From NCBI GenBank assembly GCA_013397435.1, contig VZRG01001945.1, positions 37,139-101,138 on the forward strand: a stretch of DNA of 64,000 bases. Reading direction: 5' to 3'. A model generated the notes under the pieces. That model saw nothing but the letters and a program-made list of their open reading frames with translations, did not search any database and had not been told where the DNA came from. Made by a program: the position numbers and the translations under genes. This DNA comes from Erythrocercus mccallii (lineage: Eukaryota > Chordata > Aves > Passeriformes > Dicruridae). Below, one piece after another: positions 10,041 through 23,400 of this stretch (position 1 is its first letter; every line of letters starts with the position of its first letter).

Positions 10041-12197
10041 GGAGCAGAAATCACTTCTTCTTCCCCAGCTTCTCCCCATTTCTCTGCGTGTGAGGGCCCT
10101 GTGCAGGATGGGGGTTTTTGGGGACACACAGGACACATCCCCTTGCTGCCATTCACCCTCTGTGTGGGCAGGCGTCAATCAAGCTGAAAAACACACATGA
10201 AGAGAAAACTCCCTGAGGAGCTCACAGAGACAGGAGTTCCCTTCTCTTTGAATTGCCATTTGTATTCCGAGTGTTGTGTAAACATTAAATATTTAAAACA
10301 TTGCCTGTAGCACTCTTGTTTCTCGGTGGGATTTGGATAAAGCCATTCCTGTCTCAGGGTCATGAGAAATGTGCTCATGCTTAGCACTTTCCCCTTCTTC
10401 ATCAGAGATGCTGAGGCCTCCAGGAGCGCTGCCCCTCTTGCACAGCCTGAAATCAGAGCCTTGTTGAATGCTGGCAGGAGTTGGACAGGGTTTGGCTCAG
10501 TTTGCCCTGTAATCCTGATCTGTGGGATTCTGCTGCTGCTGCAGGAACATTGTCCCCAACACGGGAACAGCTCTGCAGTCCCAGACAGAACCCACTGCAC
10601 CAAGCTTTAGGTTTTTTGGCAGTGCCCAGGCCATCCTCACAGCAGTTCACATCTGTTTTGGAGCCTGGGACATTTAACCTTGGACACTTAATCATGCAGT
10701 GATTTTTTTTTTTAATTTAGTGAAGATGTCTTGCAATTTCAGACGCCAGCTCTACTCTCTCAGTGCTGGTGATTTCTTGGTAACTCTTAGCAGCTGTTGC
10801 AGTTTCCCAGGTGAAGCTCTTTATATGGAGTCTGAAGCTGTGATTATCCCCATCCTGCTGGCACCTGGAGACCAAAGAAACTCTAAGCCCAGTTTGGGAA
10901 CTTGCTGTGTTTTTTCTGTGGTCCCAGGTAACACAGAAACCTGTGGCTGAAAGAGCTGAAAGTCTCCTGAGTTGTAGCCTACTGTTCTAAATATTCTTTT
11001 GCTAGTTCTGGTGCCTGGTGTTTAGAGTCACAGCTGATCCACTTTTCTGACTAGAAAAGCAGAGTATCCTGAGTCATTTAAAGATTTAAGGATATTAAGG
11101 GCAGACTTGGTTTTATGTCCCTAAATCCGTGTCAAGGGGACAGAAGGGTGTTTTTAGTTTCTATTTTAATGGGGTAAGCCATGAGGGGATGCTGCACTGG
11201 CCCTTGTGTGCTTGGAGCCTGTTCCAGGGTACTTTGTCACGAGACACAGGAATTAGAGAATTGTCCTTTAAGAGGAGAGCACGGGAGGACACATTTGCCC
11301 TTGTCCTCAAGTTCTCCAGCACATAACTGCATTACCCCCCCTCGTGTCCCCTCCCCACCCGTTCATTTGCAGAGCTACAAAAGCTTGGCCTCATCTCCCC
11401 GCACTTGGCTCCTGCTCCCGCTGCGTGTGCATGGGTGGGCGACCTCATTTGAGAGCTGATTTCATTATAGATCAACTGTGTTCCTCCCCTCATGTATCTC
11501 ATGGTTATCTTCCTCCCTGATGAGGACTTCTTAATTAAAGCATGGACAATTTGTGACAGAACGGCATTTTCTGAAGATTTTCTTCCCTGGTTGCACAAAT
11601 GCATCGCTCTCCAGAGGCCAGGCTGGTCATGTGTTAATTTAAAATGAAGGGTTTATTGCTGCACCCTGCTCTAGGTGCTGCTCACCTTTCTATGCAGCAC
11701 TGGAAGAAACACCATTTACAGGCTGATGACAGATCTGGCTGTGGGTTATTCCAGCCAGGTTTCTGTCCTTTGCTAATTCAAGTTTGTGTTAGCATTGGTG
11801 CCTTATTTTTCAGCAAAACTGTGGCCACATCAGAGTGGCATCTTTGTGCCCCTCCTGTCCCCAGGAAAAGCAACTGAGTTCTCCTGTTCCACCAACCCTG
11901 AGCAGATCCCAGTGCCTCTGGAAGGTCTTTCTGCTTCCTCTGGTGTTCCCTTCCACAGGCCGTGGCACTCACAGGGACCCTGCCCTGTCCCCAAAGGCAC
12001 CGAGGCCACATCAGACACAAGGGAGCTGTGCTGCCTCCAGGACCCTGCCAGTGCTGCCCAGCTCAGCCCCTGCCCTGTCACACTGGGGGGTGACCTCAGG
12101 GACCTGCTTTAACCCCAACCCCACACAGCCTTCACTCCCTGCCTTCCCAGGGCATGGGGAGAGTCAAAGGTGAAAGTGAGGGGACTCATGGGCTGAG
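10041..12197. other. Intergenic DNA, no gene seen
   Basis: Only short, unrecognised frames occur. The stretch 11440-11660 is AT-rich and unique-looking, with TTAATTAA-like content, and could be a non-coding conserved element, but sequence alone does not show it. Confidence 0.45.
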
Positions 12198-12603
12198 ATT
12201 AGGACAGTTTAATGCGTCAGAAAGGAAGAAACTAATCATGATGATGATAATAAAAGAGTATTACAATGCACAAAGCAAGTGATGCACAATGCAGCCCATG
12301 TCCAGCCCATGGATGGCTTTCCCTCACTTTATTTGATAAGCATGACTCCAGATGGTCTGGAATATCCTTGGGTCAGTCAGGGTCAGCTGTCCTGACTGTG
12401 ACCCCTCCCAGCTCCTTGTGCCCCTGAATCTCCTCACTGGCAGGGCATGAGAAGCTGAAAAGTCTGAGCACAGACCCTGCTTAGCCATGGCTGAAAACAA
12501 CAGTGTGTTACCAACATTATCCTCACACTGACTCCAAACCACAACACCTGCAGTTGGTGCTACTGGGAAGAAAATTAATTCTCTCCCAGCCAAAACCAGT
12601 CCA
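12198..12603 (-). mobile_element. Endogenous retrovirus LTR (avian type), probably solo
   Basis: The segment matches from memory a common songbird LTR. On the minus strand it begins with TG and a 'ctggttttggctgggag' block (12603 leftwards). It continues through 'cttctcatgccc' and 'gtgcatcacttgctttgtgc' blocks and ends in the AT-rich TCATCATGATT stretch near 12238. I could find no gag, pol or env frame next to it, so a solo or degraded LTR is likely. The exact family name and the left boundary are uncertain. Confidence 0.65.
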
Positions 12604-14456
12604 GGGAACTCTTATTCAGGTCTTTTATGTTCAGAATATATGAATATTAAAAGTTTCTGAATAAGCTTTTAAGGCAGCTAAAGATGCAGGTCAGCCTGAT
12701 GAGGCTGACAAAGCACTGATACAATTAAAGCAGTGCCACTGGGGTGTTTATCCCACTCAGGGGTTTTCACAGCTCCCTGGAGAATCTCCCTGTGGATATG
12801 GTCACTCCCATCCTTTGGGACACCTCTGCTTTAGAAGGTGGACCAGCACTGCCTGGTATGTTGTCTGCAGCACAGCACAGAGGCAGCCTGGGGTGACAAC
12901 CTGAAAAAAGCTTTTTAAATCCCAAGATTTGATGGCAGATGGTGAAAGGGAGCAGCAGGAAGTGGGGTCAAACTCTGGATTTGATGCCCCAGGCTCAAGA
13001 AGCCTGAAGTCTGAACACAGATGCTGGGCATCATTTCCAGTGATCTAAAATCCTCCTCTGTGTTGTCTTCACAAACCAGGAAAAGCAGAAGACAGCAGCC
13101 AAGGGGTTTTGAACCAGTCCAGAAGTGACTTCAGTCCAAGCAACTGATACCACACAAGGCTGACACACTTGGACTGAGACTTTTCAGGAGCAACCACTTT
13201 TGCTGCTCTGATGTCCCAACATATTCCAGGATCCCTGATGCTCATTTCTAAAGTCTAAATCCAGGCTGATGCAGCAGGAAGGCCAGGCTGTGGAAGCTCA
13301 ATTTTACTCTCACTGACACAACAGTAAATCTGGAGTGATTCCGTATGTGCCAGAGGAATTCCTGCTAAGACAGCAGCATCATTTCCAATGGCTTGCAGTG
13401 CTGGTTGGGGGTGCCACACTACCAGCATTTAGATTTCCCTTTAACTCTCTCCAGAGTCCCTGGAATAGCTGTGATAGATGCACACAGCAGGTTTTAAATC
13501 TGCCATTTTCAGAAAATTTGCATGGGCAGGAGCACGTCCTCCAGGATTTTACTGACCTGATCCAACACGCAGCCCCTGGAAGAGACACCAGGGTGCTTTG
13601 TTGGCTCCTGGAGCGCACGAGGACACAAGCAGAGAGTTTCCTCAACCACTCGTTCTGCTTTTCTGATAACATTTCCTTCAGTTTCAGCCCATGCACATTC
13701 ACATAAAGGCTGCCCTGAGAGTGGTTTTCCCCTGGTTTCATGATGGGAACTGCATTTTTTTCCCCATGTGGCTTTTCCCTGCAAACAGAACTGCACTGTC
13801 TGTGCTGCTCTGGCCTGTCCAGGCACCAGTGGGTGCCAGCACTTTGCCAAGAGGGCGATGGCTTGGTAGCCTAAGCCTTATTATCATTTCTCAGGGCTCA
13901 CAGGGAAGAAAGCTTTTGTCCTCACTGTGGTTCTGACACAGAGGCTGGGAAAGAACAACTTGGAGCTTTTTCAAGCCTGTATGGGAAGGCAGGACAAGCA
14001 CAGTGTAGCTCTCAAATCTCACCAAAGTTCCCCAAACTCACGTGGGACTGCACAGGCCTTGCCCAGGCCCTGGATGCCAGGGCAGAGGTCAGATGGGGGC
14101 CACATTTTCTGCTTGGAATCTGCAGTTTTATCTGCAGTGCTCACACAGTGAAAGAGCTGCCCTTATTTTTCCCTTTTCTCCCAGGTTGAGACCCACCCAG
14201 AGCTCATCCCTTTAGGCAAAAGGATGGGTCCTGCACAGGCTGAACTACTTCAGTCAGGCAGATTTGTATTTTAATTAATTCAGAGGCATCAAATTCCCTC
14301 CCCAGCCTTTGTCTTCTGCATTTATACAAGTGAGGCAGATTTGGGAAAGCTGAGATATCAAACCAGTGTTCTATAATTCACAAGTCACAGTCAACACACA
14401 CTCCATAAATAAAAGCCTCAGAAAGGTTTTTATCGGCCTAAATATTGAAACCAAAT
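12604..14456. other. Intergenic DNA, no gene seen
   Basis: No recognisable exon or RNA gene was found. A frame at 13335-13706 has no family resemblance and no splice or promoter context. Confidence 0.45.
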
Positions 14457-14462
14457 TTTATT
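14457..14462 (-). terminator. Candidate distal poly(A) signal of DCX
   Basis: The plus-strand TTTATT reads AATAAA on the DCX strand, in the context caaaaAATAAAatttgg, followed by a T-rich stretch. The DNA to its right (14470-16300) looks like mRNA 3'UTR: AT-rich, with long unique stretches and no repeats other than (GA)n. It would make the DCX 3'UTR about 11.7 kb. Other AATAAA candidates on this strand lie at 15282-15287, 15290-15295, 17637-17642 and 19959-19964. Confidence 0.3.
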
Positions 14463-15320
14463 TTTTGAAAATGACATTACACACATCTTGCAAATGTACA
14501 TTTAGATGAGAAAACAATGAGTAACAAATATTGAGAGCAAAGCTATAAAGTGGACAGGTTCTCTGCTGCATGGCATTGCATTACAAGAATACTCAGACCC
14601 GGGATGGTTATTACAAGTAGTAAAAACAGTTCACAACACCTCACAAAAATGGAATTTTTTTCCTAGTCAAATCTTCTGACAAAAGGAAAGTCTGTTAAGG
14701 GAGAAGAGCCATAGGGAATAGAGGTGTGGATCTAGGTACACTTTGTGATTTTGTGGCACGGCATTTTGGGGTTTCTTTAAGTCCATTCCTTACAAAATGC
14801 GTCTTTGTGAGTGACCCCATCTTTTCCAAGACTTTGCCAACAGAACCACAGCTAATAAACAAGAAGCCCCTTGTACTCAGAGCTCGGGAGCGTGGAGAAG
14901 GAGCTGTCCACAGACCCCCCCAACAACGTAATTGCCATGTCCCATGCCCACCCCCTCGCTGTGTATCCAGGAAAATCAAAAGTGTGTGCAAACTCTGCAA
15001 ATCAGGGGCCGTGGGACGAGTCCCAGGGACAAGCACCACCGCCAGGAGTGGAGGGAGGGCACTCGTGCCTCAGCTGCAGTGGCCCAGCAGCACCTCGCCC
15101 TCCACCAGAGCCAAACTTCCAGAGGCTGGACTCGCTCCCCAGGCGGAGCAGAGGCAGCGGGGGACTGATCTCCACCTGCTGTGCCCTGGAGGTTGGAGCT
15201 GATCAACGTGCCAAGGCAAGGCACTGCGAGAAAGACGTTCCCCAAGAGAACCTGTTGAGAACTGCTTTTCAAACCTGGTCGTTTATTGTTTTATTTATGC
15301 CCAAATCTGTACTTTACAAC

Positions 15321-15323
<3 letters not shown>

Positions 15324-15358
<35 letters not shown>

Positions 15359-15394
15359 GAAGAGAGAGTAAGAGAGAGGGAGAGAGAGAGAGAA
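15324..15394. repeat. (GA)n microsatellite
   Basis: There is a pure GA run at 15324-15357, then an interrupted GA-rich stretch to 15394. On the DCX strand it reads (TC)n, a polypyrimidine tract. Confidence 0.97.
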
Positions 15395-16693
15395 TCTTTC
15401 CAGGAGGAAAGGAGGAGCTAATTAAGAAAAGAGAGGTACAGGACCATGCATTTACTCTCAAGAGCTTGTTCACGAGCAAGCCAACATTTCTAACACTACA
15501 ACCACTCATCTACATCTGTTTGCTAAGTAACTGAGTTCTACCTACAACTAGAGAGCAGAAGGGGTCTTTTTATTTTCTTCCCCCTCCCTTTAAAACGTCA
15601 ATAAAAATGTTTTCTGTACAAGTTGAATGGCACAAAAGGTGGTTAAAATGCTAAATAACTCACCACAAGTGGAGAATGCAAAATCAGTTCAAAACATGCA
15701 TGGACTGTGTACAGGTAAGCAAGGAATCATTGGCATAAAGCTGCAATATATTACAAGATGATACAGTTGAGATCTTTTGGAATAACCTCTGCTTGTTCCG
15801 TCCCTTCGAAGAGACCTTCACATAAAAATTCAGCATAAAGGGAATTCAAGGTATGTATCCAAGCAGGAAGTTAACTATGGGCAACGTTATTTGTCTGAAG
15901 AGAAAAGCATTTCCCCTCCCCTTCCACACACTCCCCCAAGGTACAAAAGTCAACATGATCAGCATTGCCGCAGGCTTGCCAAAAAGAAAGGTTAGACAGG
16001 TCAGGGGTAGGAGAACGAAAGCACCATTTAAATTAACAGCTCTTTGTACAGTGTCATTAATTAAATACCTTATTCCTTAAACAAAAACATCCTGAAGTTT
16101 ACCAGTCCCACTAAAGTAACCACGGACCCCTTCCCACCCCCGTGTCCTCCAAGGTTATGTACACAGAGTTTAAAGTATACCAGCTAAACTTTAAACCCAG
16201 CTGCCCCTCCAACCCCCACCCCGTGAACGACAAGAGAAAATACCTCTCGGTTATGTTATATTATATTGCAGCTTTGTCGTTAATGAGGAAATCATAGGAA
16301 CTCAATGAATGACCTAAGACAGTAATCCATGCTCAGGTTCCAGGTCAGCTGCACATCTCCCTCCCCCTGCACCCCTGGGTGGTGGCTCTGCAGCTCTGGG
16401 AGCCGCAGGCTCCTGAGCAAAGGCAGCTCCTGCTCTCCACACAAGAGCAGCGTGAGGAGCTCAGGCCGAGGGGATGGGAGCTGCTCACCTCAGCTTGGGA
16501 CAGGATTTGTAACTGAGAAAGCAGACAAAGGCTAGTGACAGCAAAGCCAGCAGGCTGAGCCTCCTCTCCGGTGCTTCCAGACTAGACAGTGTCACAAAAT
16601 CCAGAGAATTACGGAGGGGAATGTGTCATTTCAGAGAATTGAAGAGATTCAGCTAGACAGGTTTCCTCTTTCCAAAAGACCCTGGCTGTCTCC

Positions 16694-16737
16694 TAATGGC
16701 TAATCACAGCTGTACTAATGGCTAATCACAGCTGTAC
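16694..16737. repeat. 22-bp exact tandem duplication
   Basis: The unit starting 'taatggctaatcacagctgt' occurs twice back to back (16694-16715 and 16716-16737) without mismatch. Confidence 0.95.
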
Positions 16738-19700
16738 TAGGGCTGCCACGGTGCTAAAGCTGCTTGGATCACCCATCGTTTAAAGAAGAAGCAAACTAAC
16801 AACAATTTCACATGTCAGAATTGAGCATGTAATTATAATTCACAGGCTTCCTTGTTCTTACATTCAATACTCCTGCTTCACCATATCTAAAAACACCAAT
16901 TAGCAGTGCAATTAATTCCCTAGACATTCTTGGTTTTAGGCAGATGCATCATTAGACATCACACTAAATCTGGAAAAAGCTTTTCAGTCTTAAGGAAAGG
17001 GAGAGAAAGGAAAAAAAAGCTGAGTGTTCTGCAACCCCCCTGTGACTGTATGGTCAGCATGAGAGGAAACAGAATATCACAGGATTTCACCTGCCACCTG
17101 CTAAGGAAAGTGAATTACAAGCCCATCCATACCTGCTCTGTAATGTTTGGAAGCAGATGGAGAAAAGCAGCCATTCTGTGATTAAAAAAAAATAACAAAA
17201 TACTCCTCCAACATAACCCCAAAACCCAAACAACAACAAAAATAAACCCCACAAAATGTTTCTCAGGGACTCTGTGAAAATGAAGTTTGTCATGTTGAGA
17301 ACTGGGCCCAGACCCAAGGTTGGGATCCCTTTGGTCCCTTACAGGTATTCCCCAGGTATTTCCATGTGCATGGGTTTCCCAGAACTCAGGGGGTCAGAGC
17401 CAGGGTTTGGTTCTGGCTCTCCCTGACCAGGTGCCAGCACCGTGTTCCATCCTGACTGCACGTGCCACCTCAGTGCCAGGGCTCTGCAAGAACCCCACTG
17501 TGCAAACGTGGCTCCAATTCAGCTCCATTTCCTATATATAACTCTTGCAAAGAGAGATGAAAGAACCAGCTTGGATAAAACTCAAAAGCAGCCTTGAGTT
17601 TGGATGAGTCACCTAAAATGAACCGAACCTTCCTTTTTATTTCAGAGACATTTGGCAATGCTTCTCTCTAAAAACCAAGCCAACCATAAATCTCTATTCT
17701 GCCTGGTACTAGCTGGGACTAGAGTAGAAAAATCCTGGTAGAAATAGAAATACTACTTCTAGTTCCATAAACCTGCAGGGCACGTCTGTTGGTACACTGA
17801 GTGAGAGTAAAGTGAGATAAAGCCAACACTCTTTAGAAGCAAAAAATATGAAGGAGGCCCTGATTTGCTGAGGTTCCTTGATTAATTTTCAATTCTAAAA
17901 CTTTTAAGGTATTTCAGCAAACTATTTCAGCTTTATCATTAACTATAATTAAACTATACAAAATATCTCCCATCTGTAACTTGCTATTTGAGGTCTATAC
18001 AAGAGATCACTTTATAACTGGGGTCAGTGAGGTTTTCTCTGCAAAGGCTGCAGCTGTCACCCAGGAAACTGAATCTGCACTCAAGTAATCAATCACACAG
18101 GAATTATCAACAGTAATCAATCTTTGAAATAGGAGTCCAACCTTGGACCAAATAGATTCATTAATTAATTACAGAGGAGCTTCTGCCTGCTTAAAGAGAA
18201 TTAGGTGTATTGGGTTTCATTTGATTTGTACTGAGTGTCTGAGAATTTATGGAAATAAAAGAGATGCAATCTTTATGCAACAACAAAAAAATAATCAAGA
18301 CTATACAGCAAAAAAGTGTTTGCATAAGTCAGTTATTCTGTGGTTTAGGATTAAATTCACAAGCACTACAACTCAACTGAGTTCAGGAAAAAGATCTCAT
18401 GAGAAAATCAGTGTTAACCACAGGTGCCCTTGTTCAGCACGGACTTCCCATTGCTGTGGTGGCTGCAGCAGCTCTCACCCAGGGGCTGGGCATTTCCTGG
18501 GCAAGATCAGCATCACCTCTGTGCCCACACAGCAAAGCCAGGAAAGCTCCCCGAGGAGTCTGTCCTGGCTTTTCAGCCTGGTTGCCACTTTCCCCAGAGA
18601 TTGCTGAGCTCTGTGGGAAGGGATGGGAGGCTCTGAGGTGGTGCCCTCATTATTCTCTTACATTCCCCGGAGTGCCAGGTCTGTCCTGCCCAGGCCGGGG
18701 TGTGCTGATCAGTGATTGCTGTCAGATCAGAATCTGACACACGGAGGAGTGGCAATAAACCCAAGGCACAGCTTGGTGCTGTCCTGCAGCACAGGGCTGC
18801 ATCCTCCTTCTCCCTTTGAGGGGTGGCACATGCTGGCAGCAGAGTTAAGCTGCGGCACGGGAGGAGCTTCACAGCAAGTTCTGCTGCCTGCAGCCAGGTT
18901 TGCCTTATTTCTGCCCAGGGGAGAGGGACAGACACTGCCCCTGGCCCAGGTACCTGACAGTGCCTCCCAACAACCAGCCAGGAGCTGCTGCTGCTCTTCT
19001 GTCCAGACCAAGCCCCAGATCCTCCGCCAGCCCCAGCTGCCTCCTTTGTTTGTCCCCAGAATTTCTTGGCTTTTGTCCTTCGTTATCCCCACACATCACT
19101 GGCTCTGACATGTCCAGTGCTGTGCCTCGTGCTCTCCCTGCCGTTGGATTTTCTCTGAAGCTCCAGCTCATTTCATGACTCAGTCCCTACCTCCTAACAA
19201 ACATCCCCCACCACTCCTCTAAGGACCAGGCTTTTCCCTTCATTTCCTGTGCTTTCCATCATGGCATCTTTCCCTGGTGATGCCAACTTCCTTTTTTTTT
19301 TTAGCTGACAGATTAATTACTGCCAAGATTTGTTAATTGTGTTTGGGCATCCTCCTTTTCCTTCAGTTTGGGTGATCAACTGTGAGACCTAGGGAACCTC
19401 CAAACTGGCTCGAGAGTCCTGAGTTCGTGGAGATAAAGAGCAAGAGTCACAAGAGGTGAATCCAAGTGCACTAAGCAAGGACACTGCAAGGCAGCTCTCT
19501 CCCATGCAGCCATCTGGCCACAAACACTTTCTTAACAAGAAGGTTTTCAACACCTGGCCCACTGTTTCCTTGGTAGAAAGCCACTGAAACCATTAGACTT
19601 ATTCACTGTTTGTAAACACAAGGCCCATATTTTGACTACTGGCACGAATTGCCCCCGATGTGTGCACGTACCTCTGACAGAAAGAGGGGCAGTGGGGGCT

Positions 19701-20449
19701 GTGTTCAGGCAGGAGAGAAATGGGCTGCTGGATGAGGGTATCTCCTCCCTCCCAGGGAGGTTTCTGGCTCCCCCATGGTTTCAATGGGGAATTAAAAATG
19801 AGGTGTCTGTCTTTCACCATGACTGAAACACTGAAGCGTTTTTACAGCAGAGTTTTGAGAGAGCCGGAGTTCTGTGAGAGACTTGCCAGAGATAAGTTTG
19901 CTTCTGTAAGGTGTTCAGGCTTTGCTGAGCAAGGAATACATTTTAAAATCAAGCTCTTTTTATTAGCTTGATTTAAAGCACCCTACAGGTGGAGGGAAGT
20001 ATTGGGACCAGCCCTCTGTGCACTGGGACATCGTGGCACAAGGAGAAGTGATCTGTCCAGAGTTGTGCCACACCCCAACAGCTCTGAAACCCCAATGGCT
20101 CTGAAACCCCACTGCTGAATCCACTAGGTTTGATTCTCATTTGCTCAGAAGTTCATCTGTTGGCCAAAAATAGGTGTTGATGTTGTTTAACCTTCTCTAA
20201 GCAGTGTCCTGAGGGATGGACAGTGGTCTGTGACCCCAAATCTCCACATTTTCACTTGCAGGTGTAGTAGTCATACCCTGCCCTGCAGCTGGGATCCTGT
20301 CAGAGCAGCTGTGCAATGGCATTGCTGCAAAAAGCCTTTCCATCCACCTACTTACACTCCCAGGAAATCTCCCCTCTCCCTGTTAAAACATGGGTTTGTC
20401 AGCTTGGCCTCAGACCTTCAATCATCACTGACTAGAACTGTTCCAGAGG

Positions 20450-20478
20450 AAACAAAACAAAACAAAACAAAACAAAAA
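20450..20478. repeat. (AAAAC)n microsatellite
   Basis: About five head-to-tail AAAAC units occur. Confidence 0.9.
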
Positions 20479-23400
20479 GAGGGGTCTGTACATTGCTGCT
20501 CCCAGCCTTTCACCTGCAGGCACCAGGAGAAAGCAGCCAGGAGCAGAGGAGGAGGAGGATGAAGAACATCTGACCAGCAGAATCAACAACCACTGCAGCT
20601 GGACCCAGCCCTGTCCACTCCACAGTGAGGAGCAGCTGTGAGACACAAGATTCAGCTTTAACATTTCCTGAGATACCGTGGAGAGGCTCAGATTCCTGCA
20701 GATGGGACAGTGGCATCAGCCAGAAGAAATCTGTGGTTCTGGAGACAGCAATTTTCAAGAGATGGGCTAAATACCTTGAGATTTAAAGTGTGCCCTGTCT
20801 CCTTTTGGTCCAGGCCATTAAACCCTAGGCCTTGCTGGGCCCATGCACAGCCCTGCTGCTGAAGCCCAAGGGATGTTAGAAGGCACTTAAAGTCCTCACC
20901 TTCCTGCTCTCATCACACCAAGGTGGGGTTTCTGCTGGATCTCTTCCAGGTGTCTTGTGGAAGGCACTCCTCCTCTTGCACGGACTGACCTGACTCTGCA
21001 GATACACAGCAAAATGATCCTCATCTCGTGCCATCCATTTGCTTCTACAAAGAACCTCACCAGCCCCAAACGCTGTCCCAGCCTGCTTCCATCAGCAGCC
21101 AGAAAAATCACCTGGAGCCTAAGTCAGCAGCTGCTTTGTTCCGTCGTGGTTGTGATCAGCACCTGGCGTGTGGCAAACACCTCCACAGAGCTTTTCTCTG
21201 GTTATGGATTGTCTTAGCTTGAGGAGACACTTTCTAGACTTATTTCATATCTACTTTCCTTGGGAATTTTTTATCCCTTTCTCTAAAAATGGTTCTGCCT
21301 CTACTGCAGTGAAAGAGAACCCTCGGTTGCTCTGCATGGGGCACCACTGAGGTCAGCAACAGAATCACTGCAAGCTCTCAGCACGCTGGGGAAGGCTCAG
21401 ATGGAAAATCCATGCTGGGATTCCCTGCAGAGAAGATGCCACTTCCAGGGATGGTCGTCCCTGGAACAGTGTCTGGGTAGGGATTCAGCCTGGAATCCCA
21501 GGGCACTCCCACAGGGTGTGCTGGGAAGCAGCAGGAAGAGCAGCACTGACCTCAAAGGTGTGAAAAAGCAAAGACAAGGCATCCTAGAAAATGTTATCCA
21601 TATGGATGAGGAGAAACGGACACTTTAATGCCCTCGTTTCCCATTGGAAATGCCTGGGTGGAACACTGCTTTGCTGTTTGCCACAATTTTTGGTTCTACC
21701 TCCTTTTTTCCCCTTCAAAAGTACTGAACAAGCAAATGAGAGAGAAATAGCAGCTCGACCAAGTGTGTGGTTATTTGTGTGCCTTACACCTGTGTTAGCT
21801 GAGGATGAGAGAGATGTGGAAGTCATTTTCCAAGCAGGATTCTTCTCTTGTCTATGGAAATAACACCGTTAGTGCTTCTAGCTCCTGAGAAGACCGTAAA
21901 TAATGTGCAGATACAGGAAACACAGACAGTGGTAGGGAAAAGCTGCTTCCAACTCCCACCACAAAGTAAAATCCCATTATCAAACCCTTTCCAAATCACT
22001 TCAAGATATTTAGCTGGTGGAACCGAACTAGCTCCAAATCTTATACCAGATGAGGCTTTAAACCAGAAACTTCAGGATTATAAATGCTTTACAAGTGACA
22101 AAAATCCCAAGGCTGAAGGTTTTGCTGCATTGCTCTCATTTTCTACAGTCAGCACCTGAGCGTAAAAATGTTAAAACCCTCAGTCTGTTCTATTCCTTCC
22201 TAATGACTTTGTCTGAAACAGGGATCTTTATATGCAAATTTGCTAAATTATACTGAATAAAGGCAGGCTTCAAAGAAACAAAACCCTGCTACTTTAAGTG
22301 GTTCTCCAATTTGTTTTTAAATACTCTATTGTTTTAAAACAATATAGTCTCAGTGATTCAATTAGTCTCTGAAAGCACTAAAGGCAGCCTCATGAGGCAA
22401 ATTAGACAGGGTTTTTATAGCAGAATTAATATGGCAAATCCTCATATCATGTGGCGCTTTATGTGCTTGTAAATATAAAAAAAATATATATATATGAAAG
22501 GTGAACTCTGGAGTATACAGTGGAATTACTATCATCTGCTCCAGGATCTCACAGGGTCTGGAATTGCTTATAGTATATTGGAAGTAATTACTAAATCACA
22601 GCAGTTCAGGAAAGCTTTCTGACCAAACCCAAGCTAATCTCGTGAAAAGTCAATAGGAGTAAAGCATGTGCTAAAATTTAAGTTTTTAAGTTCTTTCCTG
22701 AATCAGGGCTGTCCTTCTGTTTAAATAACTAAGGTCTGATGCCTGTGCACTGTTTCTCTTTGTATTCAAATCTAGAGGAGGGATCCTACAAAGCCAAAGA
22801 TACCTAGTTCTGAATGTATGTCACATCCCACATGCATTTCTGTACAAGAACTCATGCAATATTGGCATTAATACAGACTTCACTCTATGCTACAGCTGAA
22901 ATGCTCACTGACTTCTACTGCCCAGGCATTTCTACCTAGAAAATTGCTTCTTACAACTTGGGAGTTTGACCTCATACCCTGTTTTTCTTTGTGGCTTCTG
23001 GTTTGAATGGCTATTTTTCCCATGGAACATTTGTTTTTTTTTTTTTTAAATTCTGTTAGGCCTTTTCAAGATGCCCCCAATTCCCTGAAGGAATTGCTGG
23101 GCTCAGCCCCACCACAGGATGATCCTCATGCAAACAAAGCTGCACTCCCAAGGGAGAGCTGGCAGGATCAGGTTTTACATGTGTCACCAGCTCAAGGAGG
23201 AAGAGCTCAGGGATTCCTTAGTGATGCTCCACCAGGAAAAACATCTCCAAATAACCAGACAGAGGCAGGAAGGAGAAGAACCCCTTCTCAACAGCCATCC
23301 AAACCAAGGATCATCCCTCCCTTGGGATGATCTTACATTGCTTTCTCTTGCACAAACTGCACTCACAGACACTGGGTGAAAGCATCTCCCAGATTCCCTT

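Noticed and set aside
1..14456. Exons of CAPN6, the mammalian neighbour downstream of DCX
   Set aside because: No frame on either strand resembles a calpain domain; the bird neighbour may lie outside the window.
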